The position numbers were made by a program, and so were the translations under genes. Positions 1-12,200 of a DNA stretch of 64,000 nt are shown piece by piece. Under the pieces are notes generated by a model that was given only the letters and a program-made list of their open reading frames with translations, was not told the DNA's origin and searched no databases. This DNA is from Cucumis sativus (Eukaryota > Streptophyta > Magnoliopsida > Cucurbitales > Cucurbitaceae): NCBI RefSeq assembly GCF_000004075.3, contig NC_026659.2:24632272-24696271 (forward strand), given 5' to 3'. Every line of letters begins with the position of its first letter. Position 1 is the stretch's first letter.

Positions 1-246
1 TTTTATTCTGTTTGAATTTGCCAGCACGTTAGAATAAACAATCTTCCCTCTTTACTGTTACTAATGAACTTAGATTTAGAACTGCTATATATCCTCTTAC
101 CATTGTTATTGAATATTGTTTAAAGGCTATAATATGAGATAGCATCTGAGACATAACTTCGTTTATCCAGCTTGAGCCTTTTGGTTCTTTATTGCTTAAC
201 AAAGAAAATGATGAATGAGAGGTATTTATGTTGGTTTTGATTTCAG

Positions 247-1873
247 AAACATGAAGGTGATGTTACTGTAGTTGATGTTCGAAGTGTTCCCAATGATTTT
301 CATGCTAGATATAAAGCTCAAGAGCGTACGTGAGTACAATTCATCCATGCTTTAGTAGCTGTCTAGTTGATACCGTTGTTGTATATTAGATAGTAGGATT
401 AATTGTAATCCTTCGTAAGTTGGCCTAATGGTAAGAAGGAGATATAGTCTCAATAAATGGCTAAGAGGTCAAGGTTTCTATCCATGATGGACATCTGCCT
501 ACGAGTTTTCTTAACACCCAAATGTAGTAAGGTCAGTCGAGTTGTCCTATGAGATTAGTCGAGGTGCGCATAAGCTGGCCTGGACACTCACAAATATACA
601 AAAAGAAAATAGAAGTATAATTAAATATACATACCTCTATAGAACTTGTTTTGTATCTCATGAAATATTTTCAGGTACTTTTACCGGTTAGTTTCTGGAC
701 CAGAAGCTCTCTCAAGCTTTGAGAAGGATCGAGCATGGCACGTGCCTGAGACACTAAATATTGGGGCAATGCAGGTATGAACATAACAATTCATCGCTGG
801 TGATCATGTAGATTTTGAATTACATTATAGAACTGATGCAACTTTATTGGAATGTGTAACGACCTTATTTGAACATGATTTGTTCTATAAGTTGTATGAG
901 TAACTTTTTGAGTTCTAAAAATGATTGGAACATGTGAATTCAGGAGGCATGCAAAGTGCTGGTCGGACATCATGATTTTAGCTCCTTCAGGGCAGCTGGT
1001 TGTCAGGTCACTTAGTACTAAAATTATTTATGTTCCCAGTTTATCATACATTTTGTTTGTAACAAAAGGTGGGGAGTGGTCGGGGAATGAAACGGTGTAT
1101 GGTGTAGTTTAGATGTGCATTGTGCAGTGCAGGCAAACTCACCAATCAGAACTCTGGATGAACTAAACGTTTGTGAGGTGGCTTCAACTCCTTATTTTCC
1201 AACATCAATGGAGCGAAAGCAAAGGCAGGGCAAAGAAGAAAGTGAGATTGAAGTGCCATGTTCAGAAACTTGTGAGGTTGGATTTGGAATCAGGAGAAGG
1301 CATCGTTGTTTCGTGGTGACAGCACGAGCACGCTCTTTTCTCTATCATCAGGTTCAAAACCCCAACACTAGACCTGGTGCATGTATCAAAATCACTTTGA
1401 AACACATTTTTATTCACTTTCAATTAATTTAATATTTAGTTTTATGTTTTTAAATGTGATTTCCATATCATCAAATCTAGTTTTTGGATCATTAAAAGCA
1501 TTTTAGAATCACTCTCAAACATGTCATTTCTTTATTGTTCATGAGATTGATCAATCAGTTAGTTATTCTCTTCTTAGGTGAGACTGATGGTTGGAGTTCT
1601 TAAAGCAGTTGGCTCTGGAGATCTAACCGTAGGAGATGGTAGGTGGCTAGGCAGCAACATATGCAATAGAAATACTTGAAAGTAGTTTTTATATTTGAAT
1701 TAATAGAACATGGATTGTTCAATGTAGAACAATAATATGACGTACGTTTGTTATCCACTGCAGTAGGAAGAATATTGGAAGCGAAGAATGTGAGTTCAGC
1801 AAGGCCAATGGCTCCTGCATGCGGACTCTACCTCGGCCATGTCAAATACGATCTACCGCCAGCTCCCCATTGA
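247..1873 (+). CDS. tRNA pseudouridine synthase A-type (TruA family), 3' part
   Basis: Six exons can be followed by splice sites and frame: 247-329, 675-774, 944-1006, 1133-1351, 1578-1638, 1764-1873 (211 codons plus TGA). The 5' exons, including the one expected to carry the catalytic Asp, lie left of the window. TruA-type enzymes isomerise uridine to pseudouridine in the anticodon arm of tRNAs. What is seen: a YFYRLVSG stretch, AWHVPETLN, then GHHDFSSFRAAGCQ and SPIRTL, which are typical of the family core. After a charged insert (about 40 residues, rich in E, K and R, as in plant homologues) comes RSFLYHQVRLMVG, the conserved C-terminal motif with its Arg, and the end ACGLYLGHVKYDLP. All borders are GT..AG and phases match. 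The first intron visible (330-674) carries a SINE. The cellular compartment cannot be judged without the N-terminus. Confidence 0.88.
415..598 (+). mobile_element. Au-like SINE in intron of the TruA-type gene
   Basis: About 180 bp between exons at 329 and 675. The head looks tRNA-derived: TGGCCTAATGGTAAG near 421 resembles an A box, and AGGTTTCTATCC near 473 a degenerate B box. The 3' part GATTAGTCGAGGTGCGCATA (553-572) followed by AAGCTGGCCTGGACACTCAC is the characteristic end of plant Au-type SINEs as I remember them. A second, 5'-truncated copy with the same end lies at 41835-41962. I could not find a clean target-site duplication here. Confidence 0.6.
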
Positions 1874-2683
1874 ATTCAATCTTGTTGCACCTAATTCCAT
1901 GTTTTCCTTTTTGTTACTAAAAAGAAAAAAGAAAAAACGTTTAGAAAATCATTTTTTAAAAAAGAAGTTGCCACATGGTAATATTTTATTAGATGGTAGT
2001 CTAAATTGCACTGAGATAAGTCTAAATTGCATTAAGTACTTTTTGAGCTTTACTTATATGCAGCTCTCTTTTTTTGACATCCAAAATTAATAGTTGAGTT
2101 GAAGTGGAATCTCATTCCATTCTATACAAATTTATTCTCTAATATTTATGATTACTCAAAAACATTATTGCAGGGATTTTAATTATTATATTGTAGTGAA
2201 TTATAGTAGATGTGTTTAAGAAGGTTCAATGTTATAAGAATTGGGAGATCTATACATATAGCTCCAAAGGCAAACTAAGAGATTTGCTTCATCCCATAAA
2301 TCATACCTCAACGTAATAACATAAATTATTTTATCTCTAAAAGAACAGAGTTGGAACTACATTAATCTTGTTCTGCATTTACAAATTCATAGTCAAACAC
2401 AACTTTCAAATTTTCAATTCAAATTTGAAGTTTCTCAATTGGAACTAAACATGTTTTTCAGACATAGTGATAATAAAGAATTTATTTTCATTTTCTACAA
2501 AAACATCTGTATTAACAGAATTTCACTTAAATGTTCCTAAGACAATTCAAAGGCAGAGTAATGATTTTGAATAGGAAGCCAATTATGATACAACTAAACT
2601 ACACAGTCAAATATGATTTTATGATACATACACGAATGACGAAACACAAAAGCCTACTAGTATTGGGTAATACAATAATTAAT
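1874..2683. other. intergenic, convergent 3' ends
   Basis: AT-rich spacer between the stop codons of the TruA-type gene and the bromodomain gene, which converge. It should hold both 3' untranslated regions and poly(A) sites. The open frames here are short and low in complexity. I see no gene. Confidence 0.6.
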
Positions 2684-5600
2684 CTACTGTTTCATGAACT
2701 CTTCTATGGCCACGTGAATGGAGCTAGTGCGAGAAGGTCTGCGATGCGGAAGCAATGAATGGGGTCCTCTCCACACAGATTTGGGATTCACTGGGAAAAC
2801 GACTCCACACAACTCTAATACCATCGGGTTTTTAGTGCTCAACTCCTCCCATGCCTTCAATTTCTTCCTCTGTTTTTCTTCTTCCTCCTGCCATCAAATC
2901 ATTCTTTAAATCACAAATTAACATGATAGGGGGAGGTAAATTTAATATTATATCATCTCATTCACTTAATCACTTGAAATATGCAATAGACCAAACAGGT
3001 GGAAAGGAAAAGGCATTGCAAGGATTTGATGTTCAAATCCTTCTAAATCACTTGCCCTAATATCATGTTGCATTGTAAAGACCATGCATGTAAATTTAAT
3101 ATTATATCATTTAACACCGTTACAATTTAATATTATATCATTTAACACCATTACAATATACTCAGTTCGTTTTTCCTCTACCTCATTGCCCGCCATCCTT
3201 GTTTTTGTTTCATGGTTCTTGTTTAATGAAAGCTGTGTTTGCTATCAATTAAATGAACTTTCCTAGTTCAATGATGGTTTGATTAATGGTCCTTGTTTTC
3301 TGAGCTAAACAAATGAAAGGAAAATACCTTCTGCTCGGAGTTATGAATATCTTGTGGAACGTCCTCCATTTTCAAGTCACCCAATTCCTCCATTGTTGAT
3401 TTCAATGGTCTATCATAATCCTCCCTCGACCGTTCCGACTGCTCGTTTCCTTTAGAATCAGCGGCTATTCTCTGCCCCATTTCATTTCCTTCGTCTTTTT
3501 CCTCGTCAGCTTCATCTTGCTTATCATCATCTGGGGTGCTAAACTGTTGCTTTGAAACTTCCATTTTCCCCTCGTCTCCTGTTTCTTCTTCGACCCCTAG
3601 TTCATTGTCTGAATCATCAGCATTTGATGATGAATCCACGCTGCCAGGACTTTCCCCACGCAAAGATTCCTTAACAAAAAGAAAAAAAAAGAAAAGATGG
3701 AGCATTATTCTTTTTCTATCCTATAGCAAAGAGAAACAAATGGAAGTTATAAACACAAAGAAATCATTAATGTCAATAAATATCAAATTGTTTTCCCAAT
3801 AGTTATGTCTTTGCAATCTCTGTTATGATCTCACGAAAAGGATGACGAAACTTGGTTCATTTCTGCAAAAGTGAAACATATACAAAGTACAACCTAAAAT
3901 GAAAATGGAAACAACATTCCAAATTGCACCATTAATTTTATATTTTTAGTTTTACATGAACGATTGGATTAGAAAAATAAGAAACTGTTCCTGATTTTCC
4001 CTAAACATCAAGAGAAGTTTGAATAAATTCGAAGCACTTTTAAGTCACCTCAAACTTTAAGTCTCGCGCCAGGTTGTTGCCAGCTCCAGTTTGGTCTTTA
4101 GCAATTCTAGCAGTCTCTTCACGCTCCCTCCTACGGCGCTTTAAAACGCATATTGCACATAAACAATCAGATTTATGGCGCCGTCTGTAAAAAGAAGCAC
4201 TTCAATCAGCTTATCACTTGAAAAGTTCTATGCGGAAGAGACAAAAGAAATAAAGAGATTTTATTTCATACAAACATCAATGTTAGTGACTTCACTACAA
4301 AAATGGGGGTAAAAACTAAGAAGCAAATTTCCAACTAGCTCGCCAGAGACTTTACTGCCGAGTTAAAAAGTTTTGTTCAACTAAACTCAATTGGTTCTTT
4401 TGTAGCTATACCAGCAATTGCCTTCTACCATCACGTTTTGTCCTATATCCAGACTGTTGCATTACAACAAAGTAACTCCAGTACTTTCCTCATCATCTAA
4501 CCATGAACATAAAGGTTAAATTTTTGTTCTACTGTGCAACTCAAGAGCCATAAATGTAAGTTGCATCAGATGTAACTTTATGCAGATTGGCAGAATCATA
4601 CCCGTGACGCTTCTTCGATTTCTGTTTTGACTGACCTTTCAGATGTTTCCCCTGACTGGATGCCCCACCATTCTCCTGGCTTATATCAACACCTGCGTAG
4701 GGAAGAAGAAAAACATAAATTCCATGCAGCAAAGAATCCCTCGACCACATTTGTCAAATGCAACAAAACTTTTATATGGATATGTCTCTGCAGAAAGTCA
4801 TATTTATGCCAGTGAAAAATGCCATATGTGCATTTATTTTATCATCCAAATATAAGAAATAACAAATTCATTTGATTTGATGTCCACCTAGTCAACAAGA
4901 GATAACTAAGAAGTGTAATAAATTTAGTTCAGCACCAATGAATTATATGGCCCCAATATTTTGACCAAAATCTTACCATTAGTAGCTGTAGTTTGCCCAT
5001 TGTACAATCCAGCAGCACTCCAATATTTTGAAAAGTTTTTCTTCACCCTCCTCATAAGATCCAGGATGTAGTCACCTTTATTATTATACTTATAGCAGTT
5101 CTCCCAGATGTATCGCACATCCTTGAAAACATCCTCTGAATTCATATATTTAACACCATTTTCAAGATTGCTGCATATTGTCCCAAAATCCATTGGTGTA
5201 TCTATCACATCAAAGTAATCCTGCAGGAAAAAGAAAATTAGAAAACAACAATATGAAGAAGGGGAACAGCAGTTGCAATATAATAAAAATGGTGCCAGTA
5301 TAAGAACAAGCAACCAGTCAAAAGTAAATGAATAAAAATGCAATATTAACAGTTTTTCAAGTTAAAAGGATGTCAACCATACTTGAGGAACGGCTACCCC
5401 ATTCCTGTTCTTAGCTCTATAAGTTGAGTCCAAATGCAAAACATGAAAAATTAGAGACATATAAAGTTCCTTATCTTAATCTTCCCTGCTTTATTTTTCC
5501 GCTGCAATTATTAAGTGTACAGTGCAAACTCATCAAAGCTTCCGACGAGGAGTCAAGCTATTTGATTAAATACTTGCAATTTGGGGAGGAAAATCATTGA

Positions 5601-6949
5601 GAATATTAAAACTATCAGCTAGCTAGAACCTTCATGCCGCGCTTATAAATATAATTAGACATCCATAACCTCCATTTCACTAGTCTACCCACATAAAGAC
5701 TTAAAAGAATGTAAGAAGATCTGTAAAGCAGTATGGGAATAGGAACACAGTTACATGTAATGACAAAACTGACCCAATCAGCCGATTAATATAATAATTC
5801 ATACTTACGGGTATCCCTAAAGCAACAGGATTCACAGGAACATTAAACGGTTCAGCTGCATCCATTTTCATGACTTTCTTTATGACCTGAATATAAGAAA
5901 AGACCAATGAGAGATATGGATCGAGCAGGCTAAAAAAGTGAAGCAAAAACCTTGAATACTCATTCAAAAATATAACAAATGGTCGGCCTTCTACTAGATT
6001 TACAGTTTTAACATGTTATCAGTACCTACAGTTTTTCTTACATTTACATGCTCTTGAAGCCATTTGCGCATGTTCCCTTGGCTCTTCAGGTACATAACTA
6101 ATCTACCACATTGGTACCGCATTTTCTTGGCATTAAAATCGAGTTTCTTAGAGCATGTTAGGGAGTGATCTTGTAAAGGTCAAAATCAAATCCACTTTTT
6201 TTTTATGTTGAACAGAAGCTCGAAACAAAGATTAAATCATATGACCATTTAAAAGTGTAAAATCAAACCTAAGCCAATTTTGATCGAACAAGGACTTCTT
6301 TCGTAGTTGATTTGAAGAAAAAGGGAAAGCGAAAGAAGAGACGACTTACCGTGAGAGCAGAATCCAACTCTTTCTTATTAGGTCGAGAATCCTTTGAAGG
6401 CATCCGAGTATCAGCTTGTACCTTCCCAACAGTACTTATCGAATTATTACTCGCTCCGGAGCTCTTGGAAGCCTTAATCTTTATGCTCCCAGGTTTCTTG
6501 GACGCAATTGTAGTATTCCCAGAAACACCAGTTTCCTTTTCGGACAACGAGTTGGCACAATCTTCCATTTTCTCAGAAACTACACTCTGCTTCTCTAAAC
6601 CTATTTGAAGACTACTTTTATCAGTGTCACTCTGAGTGAGCGCATCGGAAGAATTAAGCTGAGTATCCATCTTTTTTGAGGTCTTTAGCTTCACTTTAAC
6701 ACGTCCAACTGATGACTTCCCAGCAGCTTTTTCGATCGAATCCTTATCAGTCGCAACATTGAGATGATCAGTCCCCGTGGACGAAGGCGTACGGATTTCC
6801 GTTGCAGAATCATATCTATCATTATCAATGTCATTATCAAACTCCTCCAAACCTGAATTCTCCTCAGTACCTAAAGAAACCGCTCCCTTCCCAGCCCCTT
6901 CAGTTCCCCCTTTACGCTTGCTCTTCTTGTTCCCTCGTTTACGCTTCAT
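2684..6949 (-). CDS. bromodomain-containing DNA-binding protein (plant At5g55040-like)
   Basis: Seven coding exons in transcript order: 6949-6350, 5886-5809, 5220-4977, 4692-4602, 4184-4049, 3669-3328, 2887-2684; 564 aa, all phases agree. The start is the first ATG of a basic N-terminus (MKRKRGNKK...), as in plant homologues. Residues 1-200 are charged, Ser-rich and probably disordered with Lys clusters. Residues 193-310 form a single bromodomain: a ZA region with PFNVPVNPVALGIP, DYFDVIDTPMDFGTI, and NCYKYN where Asn272 is the expected acetyl-lysine contact. A basic RRHKSDCLCAICVLKRRRR stretch follows near 338, then an acidic tail. It is probably a nuclear reader of acetylated histones; the exact complex cannot be seen. 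The last intron (2888-3327) contains TRIM-like debris. The first intron (5887-6349) contains a possible cassette exon at 6042-6146. The last exon has a pyrimidine-poor acceptor and is the least certain. Confidence 0.9.
2906..3152 (-). mobile_element. TRIM-like terminal-repeat remnant in last intron of bromodomain gene
   Basis: On the minus strand the segment contains pieces of a short repeat whose full form begins TGTTAGATGATATAATATTA and ends near GGTGATTTAA. The TTTAATATTATATCAT core is seen three times (near 2940, 3096 and 3127). A diverged primer-site/internal part with GTTCAAATCC lies between them. Better copies are at 30647-30832 and 41637-42031. Non-autonomous and decayed. Confidence 0.5.
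6042..6146 (-). other. possible in-frame cassette exon in intron 1 of the bromodomain gene
   Basis: Minus-strand segment of exactly 105 nt inside intron 1. It is preceded by CTAAC (branch-point-like) and AG, followed by the donor GTAAGA, and open in the frame that joins exon 1 (phase 0) to exon 2 (phase 0). It would add 35 residues beginning KLDFNAKKMR and ending KWLQEHVN. Base composition is less AT-rich than the flanking intron. I do not recognise the peptide, and homologues as I know them run straight from exon 1 to exon 2. Confidence 0.3.
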
Positions 6950-9263
6950 TCTTTTTCAGCCCTACTTTTGTTATCAATCAAAATCTTCAAAAATGCAATG
7001 ACCAATGACAAAAATTAAGGAAGTAACCCGAAACTCTTAGTTTGATCGTAGGAATAGATGAACAAACAAAAAAACAGAGGGCAAAACAGAAAAACCCTAG
7101 AATGAGAGATGAAATTGAAGATTGTGAGGGAGATTTGAATCGGGAGACGTAAGAGTGGGAGAGTATTGGCGAAATTTTGCGGGAAAAGAATTGGAATCGC
7201 GGTAGTAGGAGAGCAGGACGAACCGGAAAGAACAGAAAATGAACAAACACAAAAGCCAAGTGAATTAACGAAACGAGAGAGATTGAATCATCGTACCGTG
7301 CTTGCGACTGTGATGATGACTATGAGCCAATAATTCAATCGATTTACGTTGTCATTGGGCTTTCCCGTTCTTTACAAAGCCCACAATTAAGACCGGCCCA
7401 ATACTCGTAATGCAGATATTTGGCATAAAGTCATCAATAAACTTTATTCAAATTTTCACCTATACGATCAGCGACAACAACCCTAACTTTGTGATTTAAA
7501 AAATAATGTCACCTACAAGATCAAAATATAAACACACTTAAATTTTTGTGTACGCTAATGTGATACTTATCTCCTTCATACGCCTGTTTTGATGCTTATG
7601 TCATAAAAAGTATTAGGGTAGTAAGCAGAGAGTATTCAATTTGACTTAATTCTTATAGTTTGTAATTATTTATTTGTAAATTATGGGTTTCATAATCATG
7701 TTAGGTTGTCTTTTGAGCTAAATGTGTTAGGGTATAGCATTTAGCATACACCGTTCTTCAAGTTTAAGATTTGACGTCAAGCTTATCTTTGGGACAAAAA
7801 TGTTGATTTGGTTTTTTACTCAACCTAAGGTCCAAATAAGTCATAATAAGTTTATTTCGTCGGATAGAGAGAGTCAACGCGGCACTGACTCATCATTGGA
7901 CGAACTCAAATGTGTTCATACTTCTTTGGTTTGGAGCCCAAATAACATCCTTTTATTTATTGTTCTCATCATGGTGCTTTCATTTTTCATTATATAATAC
8001 ATCTACTAACATTTGTAAAAAACATAATATTGACTATCCATTTCTACTTTGTAAAATTAACAAATACACAATACACGAGATAGTATAAATATTCTTAATG
8101 AAAACATAACATTCTCCTTCTTTATCAGGCATGTGTAAACTCAAAAAAATAAAAGAAAAAACGTAGTGTGTTGTAGAAAAAATGAAGTGATGAAGAAAAA
8201 TAAAGAACATTGTTTAATACATTACAACACCCCAATTGTGTTGTCGTGTAGAGTTCAATATATTGTATCAAATGGCTATTATAAACTTAACAAGCATTGT
8301 AAAGAAAACTTTGATTAATTGAATTGTAAATGGTCTCATCTCATCGTTGAGCACCACTTTGAACAAATATGTACGTAGTGTATTGCATGATGTAATGGGA
8401 GTTTGGCCTTTAGCAAATCTAAAGTATTGAATGATACTCATCATGTTATTCAATAATATACACATACCTAGCAGTTAGTTAGTAGGCAAAAGGGAAAACA
8501 TACCGTAAATGATTCCATTTAGATCAATATGCAAATCAAGCAAATTTCCACCAAATGTATATCTATAAACTTATATCTAATTATCTTATTAATTGTTTGT
8601 TAGATTTGTATTAATTTATTTCACGAATCTTATATAATTTCCAAATGTGAATTCTTCCGACAAATTAATAAATGAATGTATTAAAAATTGTTTCGGAGAA
8701 AAAAAAATCACTTTTAGTCTTCAAATTTTGGTAAAACTTACTATTTTTAAAAATTTCCTTTATAAAATTTATATTTGATCTAAAACTATTTTTTTTATAA
8801 TTTTAAATACGATATGAATATTTTAAAAAATTAAATCAAATAAGTATGTATGACCTTTTAAATCTATTTTTTAAAAACTTATATATTAAAAAGGCCAAAT
8901 AAATAACTAACAAGAGAAAAAAAAGAAAGAGGAAGAAAAATGTTGGACTCCGATAAATCCAAAAGTAAAAGAAGAGAACAGTCCTCTTTCTCTAATATTT
9001 TTCAAAGCCATCAAAAAGCCTGCGGACCCAACAAAACCTTTTGCACGGCACGTGCCAATAAAAAACCTCACACCTTTTGGTTTCATCATGCCTTCCACGT
9101 CACATCCCTCTCATCATGTCCGGTCCAGATAGACCCGATTTCAATAACCCAATATTCCAAAAACGGAAGCAACCCGGGGGGTGGGGGAGGGGGAGGGGGA
9201 CAATCCCCTCTCTTTCCCCCTCATTCCACTCTCCCATTTTCGTCTCACTCTTCCTCCCTCTTC
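6950..9263. other. divergent promoter region, bromodomain gene / POLLUX
   Basis: Spacer between two divergently transcribed genes. About 6950-7300 is moderately GC-rich and probably holds the 5' leader and promoter of the minus-strand bromodomain gene. 7350-8900 is AT-rich with no recognisable gene. 8900-9263 is C/T-rich and is probably the leader of the POLLUX gene. A TATATATTAAAAA stretch lies near 8879. Confidence 0.5.
9176..9199 (+). promoter_or_regulatory. potential G-quadruplex in POLLUX 5' leader
   Basis: Four uninterrupted G runs separated by single bases, G6-T-G5-A-G5-A-G5, on the sense strand, ending 64 nt before the ATG. Single-base loops are the pattern of very stable parallel quadruplexes. 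If transcribed it could impede scanning ribosomes; as DNA it could affect promoter activity. Transcription of this segment is inferred, not seen. Confidence 0.5.
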
Positions 9264-12200
9264 ATGGCTAACCACAATGAAAATTCCACTCTCACCAAGC
9301 CCGACTCCCCCCCTCTCCTCAAACGATCCAAGACCATCGCCCTCGATACTCCCCCTCCGCCCCAGCACTTCCCCGGCCCACTCTTCCCCGCCGTCCGCCG
9401 TCTCTCTTCTTCTCCTCCTCCTCTCTCTGCTTCTGCCTTCCGTCAATCCAACTCTGATCTCCGCCTCTCCCTCGATAATAATAATAATAATAATAATAAC
9501 AACAACAATGATTCCGCTTCTCCCCCTCACGGTGCTCACTTCTTCAATCGGGATTATATTTTCCCCTCTTGTCTCGGTCCTTATGCGTCTAATTCTAGAC
9601 TCTCTCTTAAAACCCCCAAGCTTGCTAACCAGGACGTCTCCACCACTACCACCTCATCGAATCGTCGGATTGGTTCGGGTAGGGTAAGGGGTGTGGCCGT
9701 CGAACAGTCGCCTTCGGTGGCAGCTACGTTAAAGGTGGGGGAATCGAAGAAGGAGGAGAAGGTCGTGAAGGTGATTGGTAAACCTGATTTGGATTCTCAG
9801 TCCTCCAGTGTGAAGAGATCTTGGAAACCTTCGCGTTCTTTAATGCAATATTGGGTTGGTGATTCTATTTTATTCGTTCTTCTCGTGTTTTGATTTTTTT
9901 TTTTTCTCTTGCTAGCTTTGCTGCTTTTATCTTCATTCAGCTTTCTTGAAACCGGAGAAAGTGGTAGTGTAAATCTAAATCTTGATTTTCACACTTTCCG
10001 AAAATAAATCTCACTGACATCATTCTCATTTATTACTGCCATGAAAAACGTAGGCAACAAAATATAACCAATGTATACTAAAAATTATAAAATGTTTACT
10101 TAAAAATTTCAAAATTTTTACTTGAATTTGTTGTTTTTATAATTGTTCCATAAATATCCATAATACATTTTAAACCTTGATTACTGCCACGTTTAAAGAT
10201 TTTGTTCCGTTTTTATACCAACAAGATACACGGACGACACTGGCGGTTTTTTCCTATATCATTTTCATTACATTTTGCATCGTTTTTTTTTTTGTTTTTT
10301 GCGTCAAATTTTGAGATTAACCGACTCAGGGAAAGAAATACACACATATATCTATACGTATACATATGTAGTATGTATGTGTATTACCAGAATTGGAAAT
10401 AAAGGGTGCTATTTGGCTTTGGAAATGAGTGCAATGTGTACAACTGAATGTATGAATATATTTTTTCAATCAGAAGATGAGTAGAAAATAATACCTTGAG
10501 TAGGCTCTGTTCTATAGTACAACCGCGTATCTGAGTTCTAAAGTAATTGTCTAGTCCAACAACAAAACTTCATTGGACGTGTACCCTCTTGATCAAGCAC
10601 AGTGTCGTCTTATGCTAAAAAAAAGATACCCATGTGCTGGGGCACTTGAAAACTGCAGAAAATTAGTAACAGAATTGTTTTAGAAAGGGAAGAAATTGTG
10701 CACGCTGAAGGTATCATCCTTAGGCAAGTTTTAGAAAGTGAATCTCATTATATTACATCTGATTCTATTCAGAAGTTATTATTATTGTTTTTTTTTCATG
10801 TACATATGATATGGAAGCAGATAAATCAGTTTTCTTTTTCTAAAATAGGTACAAGAGCTAGAACATCTCTGAAAATTTACCATTGGTTTTCTCTGTAATG
10901 ATTGATTTTAATTTTAAAGTTGCTTCAGCAGTTTATTTTAAAATTATTGATGTTATGGTTAAAATGATTTTTACAGCCCATTGTCGCTTGTATGTTCATG
11001 GGATTCTATGTAGTTTTCCTGCAGACGAAAGTTACGAAACTTGAGGTATATTCCGTACTCAGTTGATGCTATATTTTCCCTTTCAATACATGTGTTCAGT
11101 TTTTTTAAATCACTATACATTTCTGCAGGAAGAGAAATCTCACCTTCGTCAAATTTGTAGTAATGAAAACGTTATCAATGCAACTTGGGGAATTTCAGTA
11201 CCAGGAGATAACAGTTCAATATTTTATTTTTTTAATGCTGACAGTCGAACTATAGCTTTGTATACCGTAGTGTGCACACTTGTTATGCCGTTTATATTGT
11301 ACAAGTATCTTGATTACCTTCCCCGAATTAAGAACTTTTCCGAAAGAACTCAAAATAGCAAGGATGAGGTTCCTTTGAACAAGAGAATTGCATATGTGGT
11401 CGATGTGTGTTTCTCCATCTATCCTTATGCAAAGCTGCTTGCACTTCTTTTTGCCACTGTATTTCTTATAGGATTTGGTGGGTTAGCATTATATGCTGTT
11501 AGTGATGGTAACTTTGTGGAAGCTCTCTGGCTTTCATGGACATTTGTGGCCGACTCAGGAAATCATGCTGACAGGGTTGGCATTGGACCCAGAATTGTTT
11601 CTGTCTCTATAAGTGCAGGAGGTATGCTGATTTTTGCAATGATGCTTGGGCTTGTTTCTGATGCGATTTCGGAGAAAGTTGACTCACTGCGAAAAGGAAA
11701 AAGTGAAGTCATCGAAAGAAACCACATTCTCATTCTTGGATGGAGTGATAAATTGGTAAGTTACTTGTGTACCAAGAGTCAATAGCTGTGTCACCAGTAG
11801 ACATTGATTTAATTAAATTCTTCATTTTGGTTTTTGTTCTCTGTTCTATACATGGTTTCTCTTTACAGTTAGATGCAAGCAGTTGATTTTTTATTTTCAT
11901 TTGAAGTGTTAGATTATCAGATAGATTTTGGTTTAGTTAAGACAGAATTGGTGTTAACCAACAAATGACACTTCTTTAAGAGAACAAATTCACACGTACT
12001 CATATAATATCAAGCAATCATGGAGTGTTTCTCTTGTTTTAGGGTTCACTTTTGAAGCAATTAGCTATCGCAAATAAGAGTATTGGTGGAGGGGTAGTTG
12101 TTGTTCTTGCAGAAAGAGACAAGGAGGAAATGGAGATGGATATAGCAAAGCTAGAATTTGATTTCATGGGGACATCTGTCATTTGTAGGAGTGGCAGTCC

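Noticed and set aside
9141-9539. 132-codon minus-strand frame opposite POLLUX exon 1
   Set aside because: Its Arg/Glu/Gly and poly-Ile composition is the mirror of the C/T-rich sense strand and the AAT repeat. The sense strand carries the conserved protein.
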